Source: JAHCHG01 sp038246645 (GTDB lineage: Bacteria; Acidobacteriota; Blastocatellia; Pyrinomonadales; Pyrinomonadaceae). Taken from it: a stretch of 31,589 nt of DNA. Location of the stretch: contig JBBRVS010000042.1 in NCBI GenBank assembly GCA_038246645.1, positions 1 to 31,589 on the forward strand. The letters are read 5' to 3'. Shown here piece after piece: positions 1-6,674 of the stretch. The notes under the pieces were generated by a model, which saw only the letters and a program-made list of their open reading frames with translations, did no database searches and was not told the DNA's origin. A program made the translations under genes and the position numbers. Every line of letters begins with the position of its first letter. Position 1 is the first letter of the stretch.

Positions 1-77
1 GTTTCCTGCGAAACAACATCATTGAAAACTGCGGTTTTCTGTGATGTTACATCATTAAAAACCGCCGTGTCCTGTGA
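1..77 (-). repeat. 33-bp in-frame tandem repeat in kinase tail
   Basis: Two full units and the start of a third lie in the kinase reading frame. They encode SQDTAVFNDVT, SQKTAVFNDVV and SQET. Synonymous changes between the units show that they have been diverging while keeping the protein repeat. The array continues past the window edge, so its length is unknown. Confidence 0.8.
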
Positions 78-1058
78 TTGAAATTCGTTGTAACTGAGTT
101 CGATCGTTTGTTTCAGCGTCGGATTCGTGCTTACTTCAATAATTTTATGCAGAGCCTTCTGCATCTCATCCGCCGTATTGAACCGATTCTCGCGGCGGAT
201 TTCCATTGATTTAAGTAAAAAATCAGAAAATTCTTTGGATATTTCGGGATTTAATTTTGAAGGGTTTTCGAGCGGATCGGGTTTTCCGTCCCAGACATCA
301 ATCGCCCGTTTAACGGCTTCTGCCGGAGAAACATTGGTTGCCAGATGATACATCGTCGCGCCAAGCGCAAATAGATCGGTGCGGACATCGGCATTTTGTT
401 CTAAAACGTCATCAATTTGTTTTCCGTATTTATGCGTAATTACTGCCAAAAAAGTCGGATCAAGAACACGCAGCATTTGTTCGAGCGGCGAATAATTCAG
501 GGTTGCGGCGATAAATGTCTGATTCGTTACAGTATTTGCGGCGGTTGAATCCGTACCTTTGGCAATGCCGAAATCGAGCAGTTTGATTTTTTTGCGCGTC
601 GTTAATTTCAGATTCTGCGGTTTTATATCGCGGTGAATAACCGGCGGATTTTGCGCGTGCAGATAATCGAGCGCGTCGAGTACGCGATCCGTCCATTCGA
701 TAATCGTCGCAATCGGAAAAGGCATTTTCCGCTGCATTAGAAGTTTGCCGAGATCATCACCGTCAACGAGTTCCATCACGAGAAACTGGGCATCTTCTTC
801 GGTAAAATAATCTTTGACGTGCGGGATATTTTCGTGGTTGACCCGGGCTAAAATCTTGGCTTCGCGTTCAAATGCCTGCTGCGCCATTTCCTGCGCTTTT
901 GTATCGTATGCGGAAGATATATTAATAGTAACTTCTTTCAGCGCAACAGATGTATCAAAAACATTATCGTGCGCTTCATAGACCGCACCCATCCCGCCCT
1001 GACCTAACTGGCGGATTACTTTATACCGATTTCTTAATATTTCACCTTGTGTCAACAT
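1..1058 (-). CDS. Ser/Thr protein kinase, C-terminus beyond window
   Basis: This is a Hanks-type Ser/Thr kinase read from an ATG at 1056-1058 and open to the window edge, giving 352 residues. The glycine-rich loop GQGGMGAVYE is at residues 19-28 and the ATP-binding Lys is K41 in VALKE. The catalytic loop HRDIKPQN starts at H142 and the DFG motif is at 162-164. The activation segment is rich in Thr and Ser. The kinase domain ends near residue 300 and is followed by a Gln/Thr-rich tail with 11-residue repeats running off the window. All catalytic residues are present, so the domain should be active. It is divergent from msrP across 193 bases. Whether a membrane or sensor domain follows cannot be seen. 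Its substrate is unknown. Confidence 0.93.
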   Translation of the reverse strand, partial: MLTQGEILRNRYKVIRQLGQGGMGAVYEAHDNVFDTSVALKEVTINISSAYDTKAQEMAQQAFEREAKILARVNHENIPHVKDYFTEEDAQFLVMELVDGDDLGKLLMQRKMPFPIATIIEWTDRVLDALDYLHAQNPPVIHRDIKPQNLKLTTRKKIKLLDFGIAKGTDSTAANTVTNQTFIAATLNYSPLEQMLRVLDPTFLAVITHKYGKQIDDVLEQNADVRTDLFALGATMYHLATNVSPAEAVKRAIDVWDGKPDPLENPSKLNPEISKEFSDFLLKSMEIRRENRFNTADEMQKALHKIIEVSTNPTLKQTIELSYNEFQSQDTAVFNDVTSQKTAVFNDVVSQE

Positions 1059-1251
1059 TTTGCTTCACAATTATTAAACAAATTTGAGTAAAAGAAAAGT
1101 TTTAAACCTTATTAATATCTGAAATTTTTAGAATTTCAATGGCATCATAGCCTAAAATGATAAAAACTTGAAGACTTTCCGGGAATTTTTTGCCCTACTT
1201 GCGGATTTATCTTAACGAAACCGTTTTTTAAGTTTGAGCGAATAAAATTAT

Positions 1252-2262
1252 ATGGCAGATAAATTAACGAACGACATAAAATCAAGCGAAATTACGCCGG
1301 AAAGCGTTTATCTGAACCGGAGAAATTTTATTCGTGCGGGAGTTTTAGCCGGAACTGCTCTGACAACTGCCGGAGTTTATAAATTTATCAATCCGCCGCC
1401 GCCGAAACAGGTAAACACGGCGGAAATTGCCGATATTGTGAAAGACACAGAGGCGAATGCGTCGGGCGAAGATGAATTAACATCGCTGGAAAATATTACG
1501 AATTACAATAATTTTTACGAATTTTCAACGAGCAAAACAGCCGTGGCAAGCGCGGCGGCAGATTTTCTGGCAACGCCGTGGACGATTTCGGTCGAAGGTC
1601 TGGCGCAGAAACCGCGAGTTTTCGGCATTGAAGATCTGCTGAAATTTACGCAGGAAGAACGCATCTATCGGTTCCGCTGCGTCGAAGGCTGGTCAATGGT
1701 CATTCCCTGGGTCGGTTTTCCGCTGAAAACTCTGCTCGAACAGGTCGAACCGCTCGGGGCTGCAAAATATGTCGCGTTTCAGACATTTTACGGCGGCGCG
1801 AATCCTTCGGGCGAAGATGTTAAATTGCCGGAAGGAAAAAACTCGATGCAGTCGAGCCTTTTCGCCGGAATTCCGTTCCCATACGTTGAAGGCTTGCGGC
1901 TCGATGAGGCATTGCATCCTTTAACTATTTTAGCGACAGGCATTTACGGCAAACAATTGCCGAATCAAAACGGCGCACCGATTCGTCTGGTCGTTCCCTG
2001 GAAATATGGTTTTAAAAGCATTAAATCAATCGTCAGAATTACTTTGACCGACCGGCAGCCGCCGATTACCTGGCAAGCGTCCGCGCCGAACGAATACGGT
2101 TTTTATTCAAACGTCAATCCGGAAGTAAATCATCCGCGCTGGTCGCAGGCGACCGAAAGGCGCATCGGCGAACTCGGACAGCGTAAAACCTTAATGTTCA
2201 ACGGTTACGGCGAAGATGTGGCGAAGCTTTATGAAGGAATGGATTTAAAGAAGAATTATTAA
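1252..2262 (+). CDS. msrP: Periplasmic methionine sulfoxide reductase catalytic subunit MsrP
   Basis: This 336-residue protein is a molybdopterin oxidoreductase of the sulfite oxidase fold (YedY/MsrP type; the E. coli protein is about 334 residues). The family repairs oxidised methionine in envelope proteins. A Tat signal is visible as RRNFIRAG at about residues 23-30, followed by a short hydrophobic stretch, so it should be exported folded with its cofactor. C143 in YRFRCVEGW is the expected molybdenum ligand. The C-terminal part keeps the family pattern PIRLVVPWKYGFKSIK. The membrane partner msrQ follows directly on the same strand. There is no strong Shine-Dalgarno sequence before the ATG. 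The assignment is firm; the physiological substrate is inferred from family knowledge. Confidence 0.95.
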   Translation: MADKLTNDIKSSEITPESVYLNRRNFIRAGVLAGTALTTAGVYKFINPPPPKQVNTAEIADIVKDTEANASGEDELTSLENITNYNNFYEFSTSKTAVASAAADFLATPWTISVEGLAQKPRVFGIEDLLKFTQEERIYRFRCVEGWSMVIPWVGFPLKTLLEQVEPLGAAKYVAFQTFYGGANPSGEDVKLPEGKNSMQSSLFAGIPFPYVEGLRLDEALHPLTILATGIYGKQLPNQNGAPIRLVVPWKYGFKSIKSIVRITLTDRQPPITWQASAPNEYGFYSNVNPEVNHPRWSQATERRIGELGQRKTLMFNGYGEDVAKLYEGMDLKKNY

Positions 2263-2266
2263 TTTT

Positions 2267-2358
2267 GGTCATTCGTCATTCGTTATTCGTCCTTTGTTTT
2301 AAGATTAAGCGGCGATTTTTCAAAAATGACAAATGACGAATGACGAATGACAAATGAC
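2267..2358. repeat. Inverted pair of 7-bp tandem repeat tracts
   Basis: The msrP-msrQ spacer holds one tract of 7-bp units of the GTCATTC type (2267-2291). A second tract of the complementary type, AATGACG/AATGACA, lies at about 2325-2358. The two arms could form a long hairpin in the msrPQ transcript. The right arm supplies the msrQ start codon. Confidence 0.8.
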
Positions 2359-2962
2359 AGACACACAATTTAACAAAATAATAATCTTTATCAACTGTTT
2401 GATTCCGCTTGCTTTGCTCGGTTGGGATGCTTTTGCGGGAAACTTAGGCGCAAATCCGATCGAGTATTTTCTCCGTACGACCGGAATTTTGACTCTGATT
2501 TTTCTCTTGATAACGCTTTTGATTACGCCGCTTCGCCGGGTTTTCGGCTGGAATCAACCGGCAAAATTCCGCCGAATGCTCGGACTTTACGCGTTTTTTT
2601 ATGCCTTTTTGCATCTTGTAACTTACAGCGTTTTTGACAAGAGTTTTAACATTCCGGCGATTTTTGAAGATGTCTGGCAGCGTCCGTTTATCGCCTTCGG
2701 AATGGCGGCGTTTGTCTTATTAATTCCGCTCGCCGTAACTTCGACCAACGGAATGATCAAACGGCTCGGCGGGAAAAACTGGCAAAAGCTTCATCGCCTG
2801 ACCTATTTTGCCGCAATCGGCGGAATCATACATTTTTTTATGATTCAGAAATCCGATTATTTTTACCCGGTTTTGTTCGGCTTGATTCTGGCGGTTCTTC
2901 TCGGTTACAGAATTTATAAATCGAAGTTCGTGGCGGAAAAATTTGCGGCGAATGTGAATTGA
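2354..2962 (+). CDS. msrQ: Heme-binding membrane subunit MsrQ
   Basis: This 202-residue protein is an integral membrane b-type cytochrome of the ferric-reductase-like family (YedZ/MsrQ). It passes electrons from the quinone pool or a flavin reductase to MsrP. About six hydrophobic segments are visible. Candidate heme ligands are H87 (FLHLVTY), H147 (KLHRLTYF) and H160 (GGIIHFF), which fit the conserved family histidines. It lies 91 bases after msrP and is probably cotranscribed. The ATG at 2354 sits inside a heptamer repeat with no Shine-Dalgarno sequence. The three nearest upstream repeat ATGs (2333, 2340, 2347) hit stops within nine codons, so 2354 is the best start. Confidence 0.94.
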   Translation: MTDTQFNKIIIFINCLIPLALLGWDAFAGNLGANPIEYFLRTTGILTLIFLLITLLITPLRRVFGWNQPAKFRRMLGLYAFFYAFLHLVTYSVFDKSFNIPAIFEDVWQRPFIAFGMAAFVLLIPLAVTSTNGMIKRLGGKNWQKLHRLTYFAAIGGIIHFFMIQKSDYFYPVLFGLILAVLLGYRIYKSKFVAEKFAANVN

Positions 2963-2977
2963 AAGATTCTGAAAATT

Positions 2978-3110
2978 GTAACGCCGTCCGTCCCGGCGGC
3001 TGTCCTGAGTGCGTCCCGCACTCAGGCTTCGTTAATTTTCAAATAATTTGAGCAGAAGAAAGAGTGGCGGCAAGATGCCACCAAGACAGCCAGCGGGACG
3101 CTGGCGTTAC
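2978..3110. repeat. REP-like palindromic element
   Basis: The ends GTAACGCC (2978) and GGCGTTAC (to 3110) are inverted, and similarity continues inward for about 26 bases with a few mismatches. Inside is a perfect 9-bp hairpin, CCTGAGTGC / GCACTCAGG (3004-3026). It fills the space between the convergent msrQ and DnaC-like genes. It could act as a bidirectional terminator, but there is no clean T-run tied to the main stem on the + strand. Confidence 0.7.
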
Positions 3111-3118
3111 TTTTTTAA

Positions 3119-3934
3119 CTATCTTGTACTTTTTTTGATCGGTGAAACCTTATCGAAATTTTTCCGGTAATCTTCGCCGCCGATGACGACCGTCCGGCAC
3201 ATCTCGCGAAGCCGTGAACGCAGGCGAACGCCGATTCTCTCTTCCAGAGTTTCTTCGCGTTCGGAGTTTCGCTCGTCGTGATAATTGGTCGTAAAGATCG
3301 TCAGCTTCCGGTCGTTGTAGCGCGAATTGATAATATGCGCCATCGTGTCGCGCACCCAATCGGTCGGTTTTGCCGCGCCGATTTCGTCTAAAACGAGGAT
3401 TTCCGCGTCAAAAACGGGCGAAAGAATCTTTAGTTCCGAAGTTTGCGAAACGCTGTTATAAGAATCCTGAATGCTTTTCAGAAGCGCGCCGAATTCGTAA
3501 AAAAGACACGAAAATCCGCGTTCGGTCAGACTTTTCAGAATCGAAACCGCGAGATGCGTCTTGCCGACCCCGACCGTGCCGGTGAAAAGAAGCCCGCGTT
3601 CGACCGCCGGATACTCCATCGAAAGCCGCGAAGCATAGCGAAAGGCGCGTTCCTGCGATGCGTTGAAAACTTTGTAGCTGTGAAAATGACAATCCGTGTA
3701 GCGTTTCGGAATCCGCGCCCGTTCGATCAGATTACTTTGTTTTTTCTGTTTGCGGCATTCACACGTTCGCGCTCCTTTGCCGGGAACGACTTCCATTCCC
3801 GAACCGAAGCAAAACGGACATATTTCTTCCTCTTCGCCCGCGTCCGGCGTTTCGTAATATTCGTGTTCGGGCAGTTCCGTTGATTTACTCGGAACGGCAA
3901 ACAGCGGATGAATTGTCGCTTTTTCTTGTGGCAT
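3119..3934 (-). CDS. DnaC/IstB-like AAA+ ATPase with N-terminal zinc-binding cysteines
   Basis: This 271-residue protein resembles helicase-loader ATPases of the DnaC/DnaI/IstB group. It has Walker A GTVGVGKT at 119-126, Walker B ILVLDEIG with D183/E184, and a sensor-1-like TTN at 215-217. An Arg-rich C-terminal stretch (RLRSRLREMCR) resembles the arginine-finger region. The N-terminal region has C39, C42, C58 and C60 in a CxxC...CxC arrangement, likely one zinc site, as seen in some DnaC-like proteins. No transposase or phage gene is adjacent, so a chromosomal helicase loader is more likely than an IstB transposition helper. It starts at an ATG and is divergent from the receiver gene. Confidence 0.85.
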   Translation of the reverse strand: MPQEKATIHPLFAVPSKSTELPEHEYYETPDAGEEEEICPFCFGSGMEVVPGKGARTCECRKQKKQSNLIERARIPKRYTDCHFHSYKVFNASQERAFRYASRLSMEYPAVERGLLFTGTVGVGKTHLAVSILKSLTERGFSCLFYEFGALLKSIQDSYNSVSQTSELKILSPVFDAEILVLDEIGAAKPTDWVRDTMAHIINSRYNDRKLTIFTTNYHDERNSEREETLEERIGVRLRSRLREMCRTVVIGGEDYRKNFDKVSPIKKSTR

Positions 3935-4239
3935 CTAAATTAGTGAATTGATTTCTTTTAAGACGAAAAATGCAAGCATTCAGCAAAAAATCATTTTGAA
4001 GCTGTTTTGGATTATAACAATTTATCGCTCGATTTCAAGTTTTATTTTGCTTTTAAAAACCCAGTAAACATCGGGCTGAAAAGAATCTGCAAAATGCCGG
4101 AAAAGCGAAGTTTTTGAAAACACAGGACTTAGGAATTTAACAAAAAATTCACATTCCGAAAAAATATTTTTTCTTGTTTTTACTCTCTTAAACCTGTGCT
4201 ATATTATAAAACTTTGATTAAGCAAGACTTTCACAAAAT
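3935..4239. other. Divergent intergenic region, no gene
   Basis: These 305 AT-rich bases separate the DnaC-like gene (minus) from the receiver gene (plus). No coding frame with family resemblance is seen. A TATATTAT stretch at about 4200-4207 is a plausible -10 region for the plus-strand gene, with a weak upstream TTGTTT at 4174-4179 at non-ideal spacing. Confidence 0.5.
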
Positions 4240-4698
4240 ATGAGTATTATACAAAGCGTTTTAATAAAACTCGGTTTAGCAAATTTCAAAGCCGAACGAA
4301 GTCCGATCTCGGTTTTTTTGCTTGATGATGACCGCCGCCGTCATCGCTGGTTTAAGAAAAGATTCGAAGGCGACGATCTGGACATTGCCGAAACGGTTGA
4401 TGAAGCCAAAGAACTTCTTCAACAATATGCTTACGACGCGATTTTTCTCGACCACGATCTACTGCCGCATCATTACGAATCAAACACGCACAGCGATTTT
4501 GAAAATACGGGTTACGAAATTGCCCGCTGGCTCAACGAACACCGGACTTTGCAGAGAGCCGCCACCGTTATCGTTCACACACGCAACGCCGATGCCGCGA
4601 TCGGAATGGTCGAAACCCTGCGCGAATCCGGCAGAACGGTTGAATATTGCGCCTTTCCGATGCTCGATCTGAAGATTAAAAACTACTGGAAAAGATGA
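4240..4698 (+). CDS. Stand-alone receiver, cyclic-phosphate-processing type
   Basis: This 152-residue protein is a single receiver-fold domain after a short N-terminal leader. The acidic cluster D29-D31 in FLLDDDRRRHRWF, the motif FLDHD with D71 and D73, and a late H113 in VIVHTRN match the pattern I know for the cyclic-phosphate-processing receiver family. That group has extra His and Arg residues and is proposed to act on cyclic phosphates rather than in phosphotransfer. D71 sits where a normal receiver is phosphorylated. The usual late Lys of receivers is not evident where VIVHTRN lies. No kinase or RNA-repair partner is adjacent. An ordinary orphan response regulator is the alternative, but the DDDRRRH and FLDHD motifs argue against it. 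Confidence 0.72.
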   Translation: MSIIQSVLIKLGLANFKAERSPISVFLLDDDRRRHRWFKKRFEGDDLDIAETVDEAKELLQQYAYDAIFLDHDLLPHHYESNTHSDFENTGYEIARWLNEHRTLQRAATVIVHTRNADAAIGMVETLRESGRTVEYCAFPMLDLKIKNYWKR

Positions 4699-4703
4699 GC
4701 ACC

Positions 4704-4762
<59 letters not shown>

Positions 4763-4830
4763 TGTAAGAGCACTCATAAACCGTTTCAATTTCGCTAGTT
4801 AAAGAAACCTTTTAGAATTTTTATAATGAA

Positions 4831-4873
4831 ACCATTCATCATTCACAATTTACAATTCACCATTCACCATTAA
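4831..4873 (-). repeat. Heptamer tandem repeat, inverse orientation
   Basis: Units of the type TTCACCA/TTCACAA/TTTACAA run in 7-bp phase. This is roughly the reverse complement of the 4705-4762 tract, so the two form an inverted pair around about 70 bases with no recognisable gene. Confidence 0.75.
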
Positions 4874-4874
4874 G

Positions 4875-5006
4875 AATGCCAATCAGGAGTTAAAAAAATC
4901 CAATGTTGAAAACAAAGGGTTTATAAAATTAGTTTATTGTTATCGCTAAAATTAGGCTCGTAAGTTGTTGATTTACAAAGCCAGATTTCAACTCCTGATT
5001 CGCATT
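4875..5006. mobile_element. MITE-like element with 17-bp inverted ends
   Basis: The left end AATGCCAATCAGGAGTT (4875-4891) and the right end AACTCCTGATTCGCATT (4990-5006) are inverted repeats matching at 16 of 17 positions. A direct repeat ATTAAGAAT (4869-4877 and 5004-5012) overlaps both ends and could include a target duplication. The AT-rich interior of 98 bases has no coding frame. It is a candidate non-autonomous element; no transposase is in the window. Confidence 0.5.
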
Positions 5007-5095
5007 AAGAATTCGTATCCTAAAACTTTTGCTCGAACTGCTTAGTTTTATTTTCGATTTGCAATTTGCGATTGAAGAAAATTTCTTGTTTTGAA

Positions 5096-5123
5096 AAGAC
5101 TGCGTCAAAAGCGGTCTTTTTTT
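5096..5123 (+). terminator. Rho-independent terminator
   Basis: The stem AAGACTGC / GCGGTCTT, with one G-U pair and a 7-base loop, is followed directly by a T-run. It lies about 400 bases after the receiver gene and upstream of tetR, so it either ends a long 3' region or serves an unannotated short transcript. Confidence 0.7.
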
Positions 5124-5181
5124 GTTGGCGTAAATATTTTTATTTCTTGAAACAAATAAAATAAAACCGTCGTTTCTATAT

Positions 5182-5206
5182 TTGACTGGAATTTAATTTT
5201 GGTCAA
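5182..5206. promoter_or_regulatory. Imperfect palindrome, candidate TetR operator
   Basis: TTGAC and GGTCAA half-sites form a 25-bp palindrome with 9 of 12 paired positions matching, ending 12 bases before the tetR ATG. Its size and place fit an autoregulatory operator of TetR-family repressors. This is inferred from position and symmetry only. Confidence 0.4.
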
Positions 5207-5218
5207 AACTTAATAAAT

Positions 5219-5821
5219 ATGAAAACAGGAGTTCAAAGCAGGGAAGTCAGAGAAGCACTTCTGGATGCGACCGACCGATTACTGGCGCGTTCGGGTTATC
5301 AAAAAATGACGATTGACGAATTGGCAAACGAAGTCGGAATCGGGAAAGGCAGTATTTATCTGCATTTTCCGAGTAAGGAAGAAATCGCGTTGTCGCATAT
5401 TGATCGAATCATCGAGCGATTAAAAGGCGAATTGGAAGTAATTGCCGAACAAAATTTTTCCGGCGCGGAAAAATTGCGCCGGATGCTTCTTAAGAGAGTT
5501 TTGTTTCGTTTTGACAGCGTTCAGCATTACACGCAGAATCTCAATGATCTATTGGCGGCGTTGCGTCCAAAACTTCTGGCGCGGCGCAAAGGTTATTTTG
5601 AAGAAGAATCGAGAATCTTTGCACGTGTGATCGAAGAAGGAATTATGGACAAAACATTTTCTGCGGGAAACGCGCAAGAAATTGCGGAAACGCTGCTGCT
5701 GGCGACAAACTCGCTGCTTCCGTTCAGCTTAACGACCAAAGAACTCGGCGAACGCGCCGACCTCGAAGCCAAAACGCTTCGGCTGGCAAATTTGCTGCTC
5801 GAAGGTTTGTTAAACGGCTGA
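5219..5821 (+). CDS. TetR/AcrR family transcriptional regulator
   Basis: This 200-residue protein has the typical family length. The N-terminal helix-turn-helix spans about residues 10-58, with MTIDELANEVGIGKGSIY followed by LHFPSKEEI, the standard recognition-helix and SK signature. The rest is helical ligand-binding domain with no recognisable ligand signature. The start at 5219 is supported by family length; no clear Shine-Dalgarno sequence precedes it. A palindrome just upstream could be its own operator. The usual neighbouring efflux or enzyme target is absent: downstream there is only a truncated S41 peptidase remnant, so any original target gene may have been lost. Confidence 0.92.
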   Translation: MKTGVQSREVREALLDATDRLLARSGYQKMTIDELANEVGIGKGSIYLHFPSKEEIALSHIDRIIERLKGELEVIAEQNFSGAEKLRRMLLKRVLFRFDSVQHYTQNLNDLLAALRPKLLARRKGYFEEESRIFARVIEEGIMDKTFSAGNAQEIAETLLLATNSLLPFSLTTKELGERADLEAKTLRLANLLLEGLLNG

Positions 5822-5829
5822 AAATAAAA

Positions 5830-6178
5830 GAATTTTCAAACAATTTGAAAGTGTTAAAACGCGGCACGATCGTCGGCGAAACGACGGGCGGCGGCGCGAA
5901 TCCGGGCGGAATGTTTCGCCTCACGGAAAATTTCGGAATGTTTATTCCCACGGGGGGCGCAATAAATCCTGTAACAAAAACTAATTGGCAAGGCACGGGC
6001 GTTGAACCGGACGTTAAAGTCCCGAAGGAATTAGCCCTCAAAATGGCATATTTAGCTGGCTTTGAATAAATCTCTGGAACGCGCTAAAAACGATCAGATA
6101 AAAAATGCGCTCAAACAAATCATCGAAAAAACGCAGAAAGAACTCGATGAAATGAAAAAGGAAACGGCTAAAAAATAG
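5830..6178 (+). pseudogene. Truncated, frameshifted S41 peptidase C-terminus
   Basis: Starting 9 bases after the tetR stop, one frame reads EFSNNLKVLKR, GTIVGETTGGGANPGG, NFGMFIPTGGAINP and GTGVEPDVKVP, ending at 6069. This is the C-terminal catalytic part of the S41 family (tail-specific or interphotoreceptor-retinoid-binding-like peptidases). The expected C-terminal helix continues in another frame, from about 6059 (ALNKSLERAKND) to a TAG at 6176-6178, so one extra base near 6055-6059 breaks the gene. The N-terminal region and the nucleophile-Ser segment are missing. A full gene would be several hundred codons. It has no start codon of its own that makes sense and is almost certainly non-functional. 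Confidence 0.85.
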
Positions 6179-6212
6179 GAAATACCGTTGTTGATTAATA
6201 ATTTTTCAATAA

Positions 6213-6240
6213 TTTCAAATTTCAAATTTCAAATTGAAAG
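6213..6240. repeat. TTTCAAA heptamer tract
   Basis: Three perfect TTTCAAA units run at 6213-6233 and are followed by TTGAAAG, which is complementary to the unit. This belongs to the same class of 7-bp-periodic tracts seen at 2267-2358 and 4705-4873. Confidence 0.75.
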
Positions 6241-6292
6241 ATTAAGCCGAAATGTTTTGCAGGCAAAATTAAATATAAGAAAATAAAAAACT

Positions 6293-6335
6293 AAAAAAGA
6301 GTCGAAGCAACTAATTTTGCTTCGACTCTTTTTTT
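6293..6335 (+). terminator. Strong rho-independent terminator (bidirectional)
   Basis: The stem AAAAAAGAGTCGAAGCAA pairs perfectly over 18 bp with its complement around a CTAATT loop and is followed by more T residues. The A-run on the left makes it a terminator in both directions. It probably ended the former S41 peptidase transcript. Confidence 0.92.
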
Positions 6336-6437
6336 ATTAAGCCGTTAAGCAAAAGTTTTAAGATATTATGAAAAATTATGAAAAATTCAAAAACTCTCGG
6401 TAACTTTCAGCCTTAATGTGATTTAGGGGTTTTCTTA

Positions 6438-6472
6438 CATTTTCCGTTATCCGTTTTTCATTTTGCATTCGT
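6438..6472 (-). repeat. Heptamer tract C(A/G)TTNNN
   Basis: Five units in exact 7-bp phase can be read: CATTTTC, CGTTATC, CGTTTTT, CATTTTG and CATTCGT. The reverse complement resembles the ATGGAAA/CGGATAA units at 4705-4762, so this is an inverted relative about 1.7 kb away. Confidence 0.65.
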
Positions 6473-6674
6473 GCTTATAATTGCATCCAGCTAAAATATT
6501 GTTAGACTAAATTCACTAAAATCTGATAAAGTTTTGTTGTTTTTCTTTGGAAAAATTTACAGCCCGTCGAATACAAAAATCTTTGCGATTGTCATTTCAA
6601 CAACAAAAGTAAGTAAACAAAAGTTATTCAACTTTGGAATAGCCGGGATTTATGTCTTTTCCGATTAATTCAAG

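Larger units (their letters stand above)
6179..6674. other. Repeat- and terminator-containing intergenic region
   Basis: These 496 AT-rich bases separate the S41 remnant from the large hybrid kinase. They contain a TTTCAAA heptamer tract, a strong terminator hairpin and a second heptamer tract, listed separately. The last 200 bases presumably hold the promoter of the kinase gene, but no clear -35/-10 pair stands out. No coding frame is convincing. Confidence 0.6.

Noticed and set aside
460..696. 78-codon minus-strand frame within the kinase gene
   Set aside because: It is a different frame from the kinase motifs, which run unbroken from 1058 to the window edge.
3443..3883. 146-codon plus-strand frame over the DnaC-like gene
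   Set aside because: Antisense shadow rich in Arg/Phe; the opposite strand carries Walker A and B motifs.
3119..3934. IstB transposition helper of an IS21-type element
   Set aside because: No istA transposase or terminal repeats flank the gene; a chromosomal DnaC-like role fits better.
5822..6069. Independent 74-residue gene after tetR
   Set aside because: It is the C-terminal part of an S41 peptidase without its N-terminal region, so it is scored as a remnant.
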